Shown here: positions 1 through 7,219 of the stretch, one piece after another | Numbering within the stretch: position 1 is the first letter of the stretch | How the letters are laid out: every line of letters begins with the position of its first letter | NCBI GenBank assembly: GCA_031284085.1 | Contig: JAITAM010000073.1 | Location: 1-13,008, forward strand | Source: Spirochaetaceae bacterium | GTDB taxonomy: Bacteria > Spirochaetota > Spirochaetia > Treponematales > Breznakiellaceae | Direction of reading: 5' to 3' | Length of the DNA stretch: 13,008 bases | Notes under the pieces: model-generated | What the model was told of the DNA's origin: nothing | Seen by the model: the letters and a program-made list of their open reading frames with translations, nothing else | Database searches by the model: none | Translations under genes and position numbers: made by a program

Positions 1-90
1 TCCCGTGCTTTGTAATAATTCGGCAAGGGCGCAGACGCCGGTCCCTTTGATACCAATACAGTATACGTGTTTTGCATTGAATAAATTCAT
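1..90 (-). CDS. Mur ligase (MurC-like), N-terminal fragment
   Basis: Thirty codons are visible from an ATG at 90 reading leftward off the window edge. The peptide begins MNLFNAKHVYCIGIKGTGVC and continues with ALAELL. The G-x-x-G-T-G-V nucleotide-loop followed by ALAELL is the N-terminal Rossmann-like signature of UDP-N-acetylmuramate--L-alanine ligase (MurC) and close relatives, cytoplasmic enzymes that add the first amino acid to the peptidoglycan stem peptide. The ATG has no clear Shine-Dalgarno upstream, so a different start or weak initiation is possible. The gene points away from everything else here and is probably unrelated to the sulfur locus. MurC is favoured over MurD/E/F because of the loop, but 30 residues do not settle it. 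Confidence 0.7.
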   Translation of the reverse strand, partial: MNLFNAKHVYCIGIKGTGVCALAELLQSTG

Positions 91-155
91 ACTAATTGAA
101 TACAACGAAACGGGTTTTCCTGTCTATTGACAGGCCGTGCCTGTTTCACACGCTA

Positions 156-214
156 GCTTTGTTTCAAAGGTTATTGTATCAAGGGTGGACGTACAGCTTT
201 TGCCTGCAGGAAGC
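156..214 (+). repeat. Dispersed intergenic repeat, copy 1
   Basis: This copy runs from a gtttcaaagg-type block through a caagggtggacgt block to agcttttgcctgcagg. The same order of blocks (tttc-aag, caagggcggacgt, gctttttgcctg) recurs at 529-592, 12712-12773 and, inverted, at 3395-3520 and 7570-7836. It directly abuts the left end of the HU-like gene remnant. Confidence 0.55.
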
Positions 215-385
215 AAGCTTTGGGTTTACTAACAAAGCCGGCAATATGCACATCCAAGCCGTCAACGTTACCGCGTTTGCCCAAAACGACATCATCGACC
301 GCATCATGAAAATAGGAGCTGATCTCACCCGTTCCGACGTTGCTTCCATTCTTGAAGCCGAAAAGCAGGTCATCGCAGAGATAAT
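215..385 (+). pseudogene. HU-like DNA-binding domain remnant
   Basis: About 57 in-frame codons, from the residues FTNKAGN to VIAEIIA, resemble the N-terminal HU/IHF-like DNA-binding domain found in Bacteroidetes and spirochaete proteins (DUF4469-type). The recognisable stretch is QAVNV, then DIIDRIM, LTRSDVASILEA and EIIA. In intact members this continues into a D-G-x-x-V-N-T segment and a long C-terminal part. Here the match stops at about 385, where the sequence becomes gtacggcttcttgtctga, a variant of the dispersed repeat core. The left side is also repeat sequence, so neither a natural start nor a natural end survives. I infer a decayed gene fragment. The family call rests on pattern memory, not a search. 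Confidence 0.5.
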
Positions 386-402
386 CGCCGTACGGCTTCT
401 TG
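383..402 (+). repeat. Partial dispersed repeat truncating the HU-like remnant
   Basis: The bases tacggcttcttgtctga closely match the repeat core tacggctttttgcctga seen at 12752-12770 and, inverted, in the 77-bp array. It sits exactly where similarity to the HU-like domain ends, and is followed by an agcctatttcaaagcagg block like the other end of the repeat. Confidence 0.45.
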
Positions 403-528
403 TCTGAAAGCAACCACAGATCAAGCAGGCGAGCCTATTTCAAAGCAGGCATAAGCTGCGCACATAGGTTATTTTCAGAGTTTTGGCATAAGTTGGATCA
501 GCGGAGTGATCCGTCTCGGATCAGGCAC

Positions 529-592
529 AGCCTGTTTCTAAGTTTCGGTATTGCACCAAGGGCGGACGTCCCGCTTTTTGCCTGATAGAAAT
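529..592 (+). repeat. Dispersed intergenic repeat, copy 2
   Basis: This is the cleanest single copy: cctgtttctaag, then a ttcggtattgcacc block, caagggcggacgt, and gctttttgcctgatag. It is separated from the LRR promoter by about 65 bp. Its central ttcggt-tg-acc and aagggcgga blocks match the inverted pair at 3436-3502. Confidence 0.6.
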
Positions 593-657
593 AGGCGCAC
601 CTTTTGCAGAGTCCGCTTCTCTACTAGACTGTTCCCCTGTAAAAGACTATCCTCTCT

Positions 658-663
658 TATAAT
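658..663 (+). promoter_or_regulatory. Candidate sigma-70 -10 box for the LRR gene
   Basis: A perfect TATAAT lies 30 bp upstream of the LRR start codon. No good -35 hexamer is found 16-18 bp upstream. The short leader then carries two Shine-Dalgarno-like blocks (taaggag at 671-677 and aaaggag at 681-687). Confidence 0.45.
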
Positions 664-692
664 TTTCTAGTAAGGAGATTAAAGGAGTTTAT

Positions 693-1928
693 ATGAAAAA
701 GCGTATTGTGGTTTTATGTCTGGTTTTGTCGGCACTGGGCGCAAGCGCCGCCGCACAGGGAAAGGACTTTGTCATTCAAAGCGGCGTGCTGATTTCCTAC
801 AATGGCAGTGCAAGTGCGCTAACTGTCCCCTTACAGGTTACAAGCATAGGGGAAAAGGCATTTTATGAGTGCAGAACTCTCACCTCCATAACCCTTCCTG
901 AAGGTTTAACCAGCATAGGGGTCGGGGCATTTTATGGGTGCGAAAGTCTTGCCTCCGTAACCCTTCCATTAACGTTGAACAGCATAGGCTATGGGGCCTT
1001 TTATGAGTGCGAAAGTCTCGCCTCCATACGTCTTCCTGAAGGTTTAGCGAGCATAGGAGAGAAGGCATTTTACTGGTGCAGTACTCTGAGCGCCGTAAAC
1101 CTTCCCTCAACTCTGGCGAGCATAGGGAAAAGCGCATTTGCCGGCTGTGAGAAACTTAGCGCCATAACCCTTCCTGAAGGTTTGACGAGCATAGAATATG
1201 CGACATTTGCCGAGTGCAAAAGCCTTTCCTCCATAGCCCTTCCCTCAACTCTGAGGAGCATAGGGGATGAGGCATTTTATGGATGCAGCGGTCTCAGCGC
1301 TGTAAACCTCCCTACAGGGTTAAGCAGCATAGGGAATTGGGCGTTTTATGAGTGCAGTCTCAGCGCCGTAACCCTTCCTGAAGGTTTAACCGACATAGGC
1401 GACGGTGCATTTGCTTGGTGCAGGTTTTCCTCCATAATCATTCCATCAAGTTTGACTAAGATAGGGGACGGGGCATTCTCCCAGTGCTACTGGCTCAGCG
1501 CTATAAGTTTTCCTGAAGGTTTGGCGAGCATAGGGGTCGGGGCATTTTACTGGTGCAGTAGTCTTAGCGCCGTAAGTCTTCCTGAAGGTTTGGCGAGCAT
1601 AGGGGAGAAGGCATTTTATGGGTGCTACACTCTGAGCGCCGTAAACCTTCCCTCAACTCTGACGAGCATAGGGAAAAGCGCATTTGCCGGCTGTGAGAAA
1701 CTTAGCACCATAACCCTTCCTGAAGCTTTAACCGGCATAGGGACGAGTGCATTTGCTTATTGCAGTAATCTTAGCTCTGTAACTCTTCTTGCACAAAAGC
1801 CGCCGGCGCTCGGTCAATCGGCGTTCACGTCTGGCACGCGTATCTTTGTGTCTGCCGCCTCTCTAGACACCTACAAAAGCGCCTCCATTTGGAAGAACCA
1901 CAGCGCCCAACTAGCGCCCCTCCCCTAA
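693..1928 (+). CDS. Secreted BspA/TpLRR-type leucine-rich repeat protein
   Basis: This 411-residue protein begins with a signal peptide (residues 1 to about 22, MKKRIVVLC then a hydrophobic core ending ASAAAQG), so it is exported. From about residue 43 to 375 it consists of roughly 15 leucine-rich repeats of 23 residues (two of 22) with the pattern LPxxLxxIGxxAFxxC, the Treponema pallidum-type/BspA LRR_5 family. The C-terminus (IFVSAASLDTYKSASIWK) is the usual capping segment after the last repeat. Such proteins are surface or secreted adhesins and binding proteins; the ligand here is unknown. No lipobox and no anchor are seen. The start is fixed by aaaggag five bases upstream of the ATG. The gene stands alone and converges on the NifH-like gene. 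Confidence 0.92.
   Translation: MKKRIVVLCLVLSALGASAAAQGKDFVIQSGVLISYNGSASALTVPLQVTSIGEKAFYECRTLTSITLPEGLTSIGVGAFYGCESLASVTLPLTLNSIGYGAFYECESLASIRLPEGLASIGEKAFYWCSTLSAVNLPSTLASIGKSAFAGCEKLSAITLPEGLTSIEYATFAECKSLSSIALPSTLRSIGDEAFYGCSGLSAVNLPTGLSSIGNWAFYECSLSAVTLPEGLTDIGDGAFAWCRFSSIIIPSSLTKIGDGAFSQCYWLSAISFPEGLASIGVGAFYWCSSLSAVSLPEGLASIGEKAFYGCYTLSAVNLPSTLTSIGKSAFAGCEKLSTITLPEALTGIGTSAFAYCSNLSSVTLLAQKPPALGQSAFTSGTRIFVSAASLDTYKSASIWKNHSAQLAPLP
1031..1176 (+). repeat. Internal duplication in LRR gene (partner 1577-1722)
   Basis: This stretch is almost identical to 1577-1722 (offset 546 bp, 182 codons), with roughly eight mismatches counted by eye. Neighbouring LRR units elsewhere in the gene diverge much more. 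The offset equals eight repeat units once the two 22-residue units are allowed for, so the copy is in register. Confidence 0.7.
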
Positions 1929-2064
1929 GGCGCCAGCCCACGCTAGCTGCTCTAACTTTCATTGCTGGTATCCCAAGCAGAGTACGTTTTTCTATCTGGC
2001 AGGCACGGCTTCTTTCTAACTTTTGGGCGCTCATATATGCAAGATCGAAAAACCGAGGCGAAGC
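1929..2064. other. Convergent intergenic region
   Basis: This is the space between the stops of the LRR gene and the NifH-like gene. I see no hairpin followed by a T-run on either strand. A ggcacggcttctttctaac block at about 2007-2025 resembles part of the dispersed repeat near 12715. Termination may be Rho-dependent or located elsewhere. Confidence 0.4.
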
Positions 2065-2940
2065 TTAGATATTGGTGGCCAGTTCCTCACGGATGTAGCC
2101 GGTCTCTAAAGCCAAGAGGTATTGCCCCCATTTGCCCGCCCAATCCCGCAATTCCTGAATACCAAGCGGGGAAGGAACCTGCGATTCCGTGTGGGTTGCT
2201 ATCTTCTCCGCAAGGCTTAGGTAAACCTTAGCTTGGGCGGAAGCAGGAGCCGCTTCGATAGTCGTCTTGCCTTGCAGTTCGCATTGAGTAACGGTTACCG
2301 AGCGAGGAATGTATTCGACGACGTGCGTTTTGGTTTTACAGGCGAAATCGTCTATAATCTCTTTGGCGTAGGGGCGGTTGATAGAATTGGCAATGACGCC
2401 GCCCAAGAGCGCCCCGCCTGAATTGGAGTACTTTTGTATGCCTTTGAAGAGATTATTTGCCGCATAGAGCGCCATAAAATCGGCGGAGGACACGGTAAAC
2501 ACGTGTTCTGCGATACCCTCGCGGATCGGCACGGCAAAACCGCCGCACACTACATCCCCTAGAACATCGTAAATGACAAAATCAAGGTCCAAGTCCTCAA
2601 AGATGCGCTGCTGCTTAAAAAGCTCCACCGCCGTGATGATGCCTCTCCCCGCGCAACCCACGCCCGGCGCAGGGCCGCCGGCTTCCACGCAATACACGCC
2701 GTTAAATCCAGTAAAAATGACGTCGCGGGCATTGACCGTGTTTTTTTCCCGCAGGGTGTCAAGCACCGTTGGGATATAAGTTCCATCACGGAGCGTATTG
2801 GTTGAATCGCTTTTTGGATCGCAGCCGAACTGCATTACCTTGAATCCGAGCTGCGAAAGCGCCGCGCTTAAATTGGACGTCGTTGTCGACTTGCCAATAC
2901 CGCCCTTGCCATAAATTGCAATTTGCTTTATTTTCCCCAT
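2065..2940 (-). CDS. NifH-like nitrogenase-family Fe protein (MarH candidate)
   Basis: This homodimeric ATPase of 291 residues carries a shared [4Fe-4S] cluster and passes electrons one at a time to a NifDK-like partner. The P-loop GKGGIGKST is at residues 11-19, the DPKSDST segment at 41-47, and the cluster cysteines are C96 (in GVGCAGRG) and C132 (in [10 protein letters not shown]). These positions are essentially those of classical NifH. The arginine after C96 that is ADP-ribosylated in some NifH proteins is also present (R99). An upstream ATG at 2964 lies inside the preceding gene. The ATG at 2940 is preferred because aaggag (2949-2954) sits eight bases before it, inside the end of the NifX-like gene, one base after whose stop this gene begins. 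It is last in the cluster, so expression is probably coupled. Its context points to methylthio-alkane reduction rather than N2 fixation. Confidence 0.9.
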   Translation of the reverse strand: MGKIKQIAIYGKGGIGKSTTTSNLSAALSQLGFKVMQFGCDPKSDSTNTLRDGTYIPTVLDTLREKNTVNARDVIFTGFNGVYCVEAGGPAPGVGCAGRGIITAVELFKQQRIFEDLDLDFVIYDVLGDVVCGGFAVPIREGIAEHVFTVSSADFMALYAANNLFKGIQKYSNSGGALLGGVIANSINRPYAKEIIDDFACKTKTHVVEYIPRSVTVTQCELQGKTTIEAAPASAQAKVYLSLAEKIATHTESQVPSPLGIQELRDWAGKWGQYLLALETGYIREELATNI

Positions 2941-2941
2941 T

Positions 2942-3286
2942 TTATTTTCTCCTTGTCCGTACATAGTACGCCGCTAATTTTTTAAGAGCCTCTTCAATAA
3001 CGGCAGGTCCTTCAAACAGATCAATACCGGCTTCTTCCAAGCGTTTCTGAACGGCAAAGCCGGCCTTTACTGCAAGTACCGCAGTACAATCCTGAAATGT
3101 ATCAAGGGTGAATTCCGGCGGCTTGTGATCTTCACAAGAGGCGCAGAGCGGCTGAAAGAGCCGCCTTTCTACGGTTTCACTCGTACCATCAGGCTCTAAA
3201 TCCCGTATATAAAAATATCTCGACCGTCCAAAATGTTCTGTTACCAGTACATTATCAATGCTTGCCAGCGCTATTCGCCACGACAT
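2942..3286 (-). CDS. Stand-alone NifX-like cofactor-binding domain protein
   Basis: The 114-residue product is a single dinitrogenase iron-molybdenum cofactor biosynthesis domain (NifX/NafY/NifB C-terminal family). The opening RIALAS, then [13 protein letters not shown], is the hallmark strand-loop-strand, and a CASCEDH motif lies at about residues 48-54. In NifB fusions this domain sits at the C-terminus of the radical SAM protein; here the NifB-like protein lacks it and this gene supplies it separately. Such domains bind or carry NifB-type iron-sulfur cofactor precursors, so I infer cofactor shuttling between NifB and the NifDK-like protein. The ATG has a near-ideal aaggagg five bases upstream. 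It lies 237 bp downstream of the NifB-like gene across a repeat-filled gap. Confidence 0.85.
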   Translation of the reverse strand: MSWRIALASIDNVLVTEHFGRSRYFYIRDLEPDGTSETVERRLFQPLCASCEDHKPPEFTLDTFQDCTAVLAVKAGFAVQKRLEEAGIDLFEGPAVIEEALKKLAAYYVRTRRK

Positions 3287-3523
3287 AAAATCCTCCTTAA
3301 ATAAGCGCAGCCTTTCCCAATCCGCCGGCGGGTCTCAAAGTTCCGGCGGTGTATCAGAAACAGCGGACAGCTTTTTACCCACAAGAGTCTGCGCCTGTCC
3401 CTTGTCTTGCTGCTTGTAGGCAAAAAGCCCTGCGTCCGCCTTTGGTGCCAACGCCGAACACTAGAAGCAAGCTGGCCTGCCGCCTTTGATGCCAACACCG
3501 AAGTTTGAAACAGCCTTATGCTG
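3287..3523. repeat. Repeat-filled gap inside the operon
   Basis: Two inverted copies of the dispersed repeat fill the gap between the NifB-like and NifX-like genes. A 23-bp block (3436-3458, beginning ccgcctttggtgcc) recurs at 3480-3502 with two mismatches, period 44. An aggcaaaaagcc core (about 3418-3429) lies next to it. Nearer the NifX-like gene, a 7-bp perfect hairpin (ccgccgg/ccggcgg, 3322-3349) lies about 35 bases upstream of its start. No T-run follows, so it is not an obvious terminator. Confidence 0.6.
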
Positions 3524-4381
3524 CTAACCGTGGGAGAAAGTCTGTTCTGTTTGTGATGAGAACAGATCCTTCTTACCCAAAATACCACAAGCATCGGCAC
3601 GACAGTGTTGACAATGCCTGAACACAGGAAGAAATTCCTCCGCCGCTTTTCGTGCAAGACCTATATCAATACAGTCCGGCGCCTGAAAATCAATGAATTC
3701 GTACTGTGGTATCAATGGAATAATGTTGATAATGCCGGCGCCTAAACCGCTAAGGGTTCGAGCAATCTCTGCTATATGATCGCCGTTTATCGGCGGTATT
3801 AGCACCGTATTTATCTTTATTACCATCCCCAAATCCGCCGCTTTTTGTATGCCCCGCTTTTGCGCTTCAATCAAAAGCGCAGCCCCTTCATACCCTTCAT
3901 ACCGAACCCCATCCACGATGATATAGGCGCAGATTTGTTCTAGAATAGACGGCTCAACCGCATTGACCGTTACAGTTACCGTTTGGACGCCGGCATGAAA
4001 CATATCAAGAGCGCAGCGCTCAAGCAATAGGCCGTTAGTGCTTAAACAGTTAATCATCTCCGGAAAGTTTTGATAAATAAGCCTGAACGTTTGCAGCGCA
4101 TGAGGGCTTGCCAAAGGATCGCCTGGGCCTGCAATACCTACAACGGTGATTTCCGGACATAGTTCAAGCGCATTTTTTATATAGGGAACCGCTTCAAAAG
4201 GCTCAAGAAGGCGGGCGGTAACGCCGGGGCGGTTTTCGGTTTTATTAAAGGTGCGTTTACAGAACCGGCACTGTATGTTACAAACAGGGCTTACCGGCAG
4301 ATGTATACGGCCGCGGTTCATAGAAGCTTGAGTAGAAAAGCAAGGGTGCCTATTGGCAATGTGTAAAAGCTGAGCGTTCAT
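3524..4381 (-). CDS. NifB-like radical SAM cofactor synthase (MarB candidate)
   Basis: NifB uses radical S-adenosylmethionine chemistry to fuse [4Fe-4S] clusters around a carbide, giving the 8Fe core of nitrogenase-type cofactors. This 285-residue protein has the radical SAM motif CNIQCRFC (C34, C38, C41) preceded by HLPVSPV, an HPC at residue 14, the ENRPGVTARLLEP segment at about 49-61, and the NifB-typical C-terminal CQHCRADACG (C257, C260). These are NifB-specific features, not just generic radical SAM ones. It lacks the NifX-like C-terminal domain, which is a separate downstream gene. The start is supported by gaggag nine bases upstream, and the gene lies 21 bp after the NifK-like stop. 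No NifE/NifN is encoded here, so the NifB product may be inserted into the NifDK-like protein with little further maturation, as proposed for Mar enzymes. Confidence 0.9.
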   Translation of the reverse strand: MNAQLLHIANRHPCFSTQASMNRGRIHLPVSPVCNIQCRFCKRTFNKTENRPGVTARLLEPFEAVPYIKNALELCPEITVVGIAGPGDPLASPHALQTFRLIYQNFPEMINCLSTNGLLLERCALDMFHAGVQTVTVTVNAVEPSILEQICAYIIVDGVRYEGYEGAALLIEAQKRGIQKAADLGMVIKINTVLIPPINGDHIAEIARTLSGLGAGIINIIPLIPQYEFIDFQAPDCIDIGLARKAAEEFLPVFRHCQHCRADACGILGKKDLFSSQTEQTFSHG

Positions 4382-4402
4382 AGTCCATATCTCCTCATGG
4401 TA

Positions 4403-5728
4403 TTACCGGTATGTTCCTAAGGCTTGGTTATAAATATCCTCAATAAGGCGCAGACCGCCGCGATAACCGGCGTAACCGCTGGTCATCACAAGCCGGTAAG
4501 GGGAAGGAAGGGCGGCGGATAAGAAATCATAGTGTTTCTTCTGGGCAAGCTCTTTATCCCACCCGCTGCCGATTATTAAGCCGCGGCCTTCATAGTGCGT
4601 GTTAAGGATATGCTCTTGAGCGAGACCTGCATCCGGTTGAAAATAAAGCGGAATAGTCTTCTTTGAAGAAATACCGGCGGCTTCTTGTTCAATAGCCTGC
4701 CGGTACTGTTCCGGCGTCTTATCGGTAATAAACTGCTCTTTCGGTACGATACCAGTCTCATGCAGGAGAAAACGCGCCATTCCTAATACATAACTTGCGT
4801 CATGTATGATATGCACAAAGGCGGGCAGCCCGTAGCGGAATTCCAATAAGAAAGTCGCCAGATTATCAATCTCTTCATAAAACATCCATTCTTCTCCTTG
4901 GATGAACTGTTCCGCATCAGCAACGGAAAGCCCCGCGCCTTTCTCGTTAGCATAAGCGATCAATTCCCGCAGAAAACGGGTCGTCTCATTGCCGCCGATG
5001 GGGATATAAGGGAATTGATAAAAGGGCTGATCGTATTTTTCTTGGAGATGCTGCACAACTGGAAGGCCGAACCACGGGGAAATCACAATATTGAAATTAG
5101 CCTTGGGAATTGTTTTCCATTCTTCAACACCCTGTGCATAAGGCCCGAAAAGGATGTTGACTTTAAGCCCTATTCCCTCGATAAGCCGCTTGTACTCTTC
5201 TAAATTACCCTTCCAAAAAGGGTCTTGGTAGGGAATGGAGGCAAAAAGGTTGACTAACCGAGGATCTTTTTGCGTATCGGAGTTAAACCGGCTGACAAAC
5301 TGATCAATAATTGCATTGACAACCGTGCTGTGAGCCTCATAGTTGGTACCCTTAAACCCGGGAGTATCTACAAATACAATGGGCTTTCCCTCTTCGGCAA
5401 AAAGCTTTGTTACTCGTGCAATATCATCGCCGACAATAGCGGATGTGCAGCCAGTTAAAACTACCTGCACATCACTGTTGAGTATCTTGTATGAATGGCG
5501 GATGATCTTCTCCAGTTTTGCCTCGCCGCCGAATACCACATCCGTTTCAGAAAAGTTGGTGCAGGGAGCCGTATTACCGCCTGAATAACCGGTCGAGCGC
5601 TCAAAAAAGCCCGCTACCATAGTTCCGCAGCCGGGACCGGAATGGAGAATAGGGAGCGCGCGCTTAATCGCTACCACAGTCTGCATTGCGCCAATCGAAC
5701 ACATAAAACGCTGCTGTTCAATCATCAT
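4403..5728 (-). CDS. NifK-like nitrogenase component 1 beta subunit (MarK candidate)
   Basis: The 441-residue protein belongs to the nitrogenase component 1 (oxidoreductase) family. Cysteines for a P-cluster are all present: C10 (RFMCSIGA), C34 (HSGPGCGTM) and C94 (LTGCTSAIVGDD), with spacing close to NifK C70, C95 and C153. The TNFSETDVVFGGEAKLEKII segment (about 57-76) is the family's conserved loop. It lacks the long N-terminal extension of true NifK and is about 80 residues shorter. Its partner is the NifD-like protein encoded 24 bp upstream. There is an aagga before the start, and two adjacent ATGs (5728, 5725) could both be used. NifN or NifE identity is less likely because this is the only beta-type subunit in the cluster. 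Confidence 0.88.
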   Translation of the reverse strand: MMIEQQRFMCSIGAMQTVVAIKRALPILHSGPGCGTMVAGFFERSTGYSGGNTAPCTNFSETDVVFGGEAKLEKIIRHSYKILNSDVQVVLTGCTSAIVGDDIARVTKLFAEEGKPIVFVDTPGFKGTNYEAHSTVVNAIIDQFVSRFNSDTQKDPRLVNLFASIPYQDPFWKGNLEEYKRLIEGIGLKVNILFGPYAQGVEEWKTIPKANFNIVISPWFGLPVVQHLQEKYDQPFYQFPYIPIGGNETTRFLRELIAYANEKGAGLSVADAEQFIQGEEWMFYEEIDNLATFLLEFRYGLPAFVHIIHDASYVLGMARFLLHETGIVPKEQFITDKTPEQYRQAIEQEAAGISSKKTIPLYFQPDAGLAQEHILNTHYEGRGLIIGSGWDKELAQKKHYDFLSAALPSPYRLVMTSGYAGYRGGLRLIEDIYNQALGTYR

Positions 5729-5752
5729 TACTGTATTTCCTTAATAATAGAA

Positions 5753-7219
5753 TTATGATTCTAGAAAGCTGTACGGGTCTTGCGCCAGCCACCATTGAGT
5801 GTATGGATTAACCGCATGTTTCTGGAAATTCTTAACGAATTCATCATTCTCTAATGTTTCTAGAATCCGTTTGCCGTATTGAACAAGCCCTTGATAGCCC
5901 ATGCCGAAATGCTCATCTCCAATCAAGAGCGACGGGATGCCGAACTTTGCCCCCCACAGGGTCATGCCGCCGTGCCTTGCAAGCAGAATATCGGGGCGGG
6001 TTTTGTACAGAACGTTGACCAGCTCAAATTCCTGCTTATTGCAGACCGTGTAGTGGGGAATATCCCCGTAGTCATTAACCACGTTCTGCAAGGTATCCGC
6101 GGCTACAGCCCCATTGTCGTACAAAGGATCATGGTGAAAGATTGCCGCGCCATAAGGCTGCATACCGAGCTCCTTCAGCACGGCAAGCAAAGAGTGTCCA
6201 TGCGAAGCGCCCGCGGTAACGTATGCGCTCTTGCCTGAAAGCTTTTCCCGCAGTTCTTCCAGCGCCGGCGTCCATCGTTCTCGTTCTTTCTGAAGAAAGG
6301 TTTCAACCGCTTGTTCGCGGCCGGTTATCCTGCCCAATTCTCTGAACCACCGTTCCGTCTGCGTAATGCCGTAAGGTGGAGATACTTTTATTTCAGGCAC
6401 GCCAAACCCTTGTTCCAAAGCGGCTCCCAAGTAAGAGCCAAGTGTTGCGCATACCTGCATGGTGGCGGCAGCCTCTGATGAGGAGGCGATCTGGGCGACT
6501 GTGGCAAAGGGGGTGAGGTAATTCGCCCGTAAGCCCAGCTCTTTGAACCATTCGCCGATAGAATCCGCTCCCCAGAAATTGATCACATTAACTAAATCAT
6601 CCTGCTTCTTCTTTGGTTTTTTGATAAGCTTGCGGGCTATTGCATGGTAGCCTGCATCAAAGCCGCTTGTCCAAATCTTTGATCGAAAGCCTTCGCAGAA
6701 AACAGCCACAACCGGGATGCCTATCTCCTCTTCAAGTTCATCCGCTACCCCCTGCACATCGTCTCCAATAATGCCTGATGCGCAGGTTGTGATGATGAAA
6801 ATGGCATTGGGCTTGACCCGCTGGTGGACTTCGCGGATTGCCTGTGCCAATTTCTGGCTTCCACCATAAACTGTGTCCTTCTCTTCCAGATTGGTGCTGA
6901 ATATTCGGCGCTGCGCCGGTTCAAAAACATTGCGATGAACGCCGTTGACTCGATAGGTAAAGGCGAATTCGTGCAGGCAGCCTGCGCAGCCTACGGGGCC
7001 GTGGCTTATCACCGCGGCATCCTGTATTAAGATAAGGGTGCAGGCCGCGTTTGATGTTGAACATCCTAGACATTGGCTGAAAGAACGGTTTTTTTCTTTC
7101 AGAGAGCCTTGTCGGGCGCACGTTACCAAATCGGCTGCGGTGCCGGAATAGCCTGTAATTGATCCGAGCCGTGTTTCTCTAACCGGTACGGTCGAAGACC
7201 GTAAATTGATTTCACTCAT
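5753..7219 (-). CDS. NifD-like nitrogenase component 1 alpha subunit (MarD candidate)
   Basis: This 488-residue catalytic subunit is first in the reductase cluster. P-cluster cysteines are C53 (QCLGCST), C78 (ISHGPVGC) and C146 (TTCASGIIGDD), matching NifD C62, C88 and C154 with one-residue spacing changes; C50, C60 and C81 are extra. C257 (MQVCATLG), placed before GFGVPEIKVSPPYGI, lines up with the NifD cysteine that holds the active-site cofactor, so a cofactor is probably bound. The second NifD ligand, a histidine before the Y-x-G motif, is not in the same column: I see IGDEHFGMGYQG with H437 three residues later. Classical NifD residues around the homocitrate are not recognisable. The start follows aaggag by five bases. 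The combination fits group IV nitrogenase-like enzymes such as methylthio-alkane reductase. Confidence 0.88.
   Translation of the reverse strand: MSEINLRSSTVPVRETRLGSITGYSGTAADLVTCARQGSLKEKNRSFSQCLGCSTSNAACTLILIQDAAVISHGPVGCAGCLHEFAFTYRVNGVHRNVFEPAQRRIFSTNLEEKDTVYGGSQKLAQAIREVHQRVKPNAIFIITTCASGIIGDDVQGVADELEEEIGIPVVAVFCEGFRSKIWTSGFDAGYHAIARKLIKKPKKKQDDLVNVINFWGADSIGEWFKELGLRANYLTPFATVAQIASSSEAAATMQVCATLGSYLGAALEQGFGVPEIKVSPPYGITQTERWFRELGRITGREQAVETFLQKERERWTPALEELREKLSGKSAYVTAGASHGHSLLAVLKELGMQPYGAAIFHHDPLYDNGAVAADTLQNVVNDYGDIPHYTVCNKQEFELVNVLYKTRPDILLARHGGMTLWGAKFGIPSLLIGDEHFGMGYQGLVQYGKRILETLENDEFVKNFQKHAVNPYTQWWLAQDPYSFLES

Larger units (their letters stand above)
91..692. other. Gene-free stretch with repeats and a gene remnant
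   Basis: No intact gene is convincing between the divergent Mur ligase and LRR genes. A plus-strand frame is open from a TTG at 96 to 407, but its first third is dispersed-repeat sequence and only the middle resembles a protein domain (listed separately). A 6-bp perfect hairpin (ggatca/tgatcc, 495-512) lies next to a repeat copy. The last 40 bases hold the LRR gene promoter. Confidence 0.6.

Noticed and set aside
400..585. 61-codon plus-strand open frame after the HU-like remnant
   Set aside because: It runs through dispersed repeat sequence, lacks a ribosome binding site and has no recognisable domain.
880..1261. Minus-strand frames within the LRR gene
   Set aside because: They are produced by the 69-bp coding repeat read on the opposite strand.
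2065..2231. Plus-strand open frames over the NifH-like gene
   Set aside because: They are antisense shadows of a gene with clear P-loop and cluster cysteines; no ribosome binding site or protein similarity was seen.
3271..3657. Minus-strand open frame of 128 codons overlapping the NifB-like gene end
   Set aside because: It is out of frame with the NifB-like gene, covers repeat sequence, and its product has no recognisable motif.
2065..7219. A classical nitrogen-fixation (nif) operon
   Set aside because: There is no nifE, nifN, nifV or PII-type nifI gene, the beta-type subunit lacks the NifK N-terminal extension, the cofactor histidine column differs, and the neighbours are methionine genes. 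A group IV diazotroph remains the main alternative and is not excluded.
2065..7219. Coenzyme F430 (CfbCD) or bacteriochlorophyll-type reductase
   Set aside because: Those systems do not need NifB and, for CfbD, use one component 1 gene; here two component 1 genes and a NifB-like gene are present, and there is no tetrapyrrole gene nearby.
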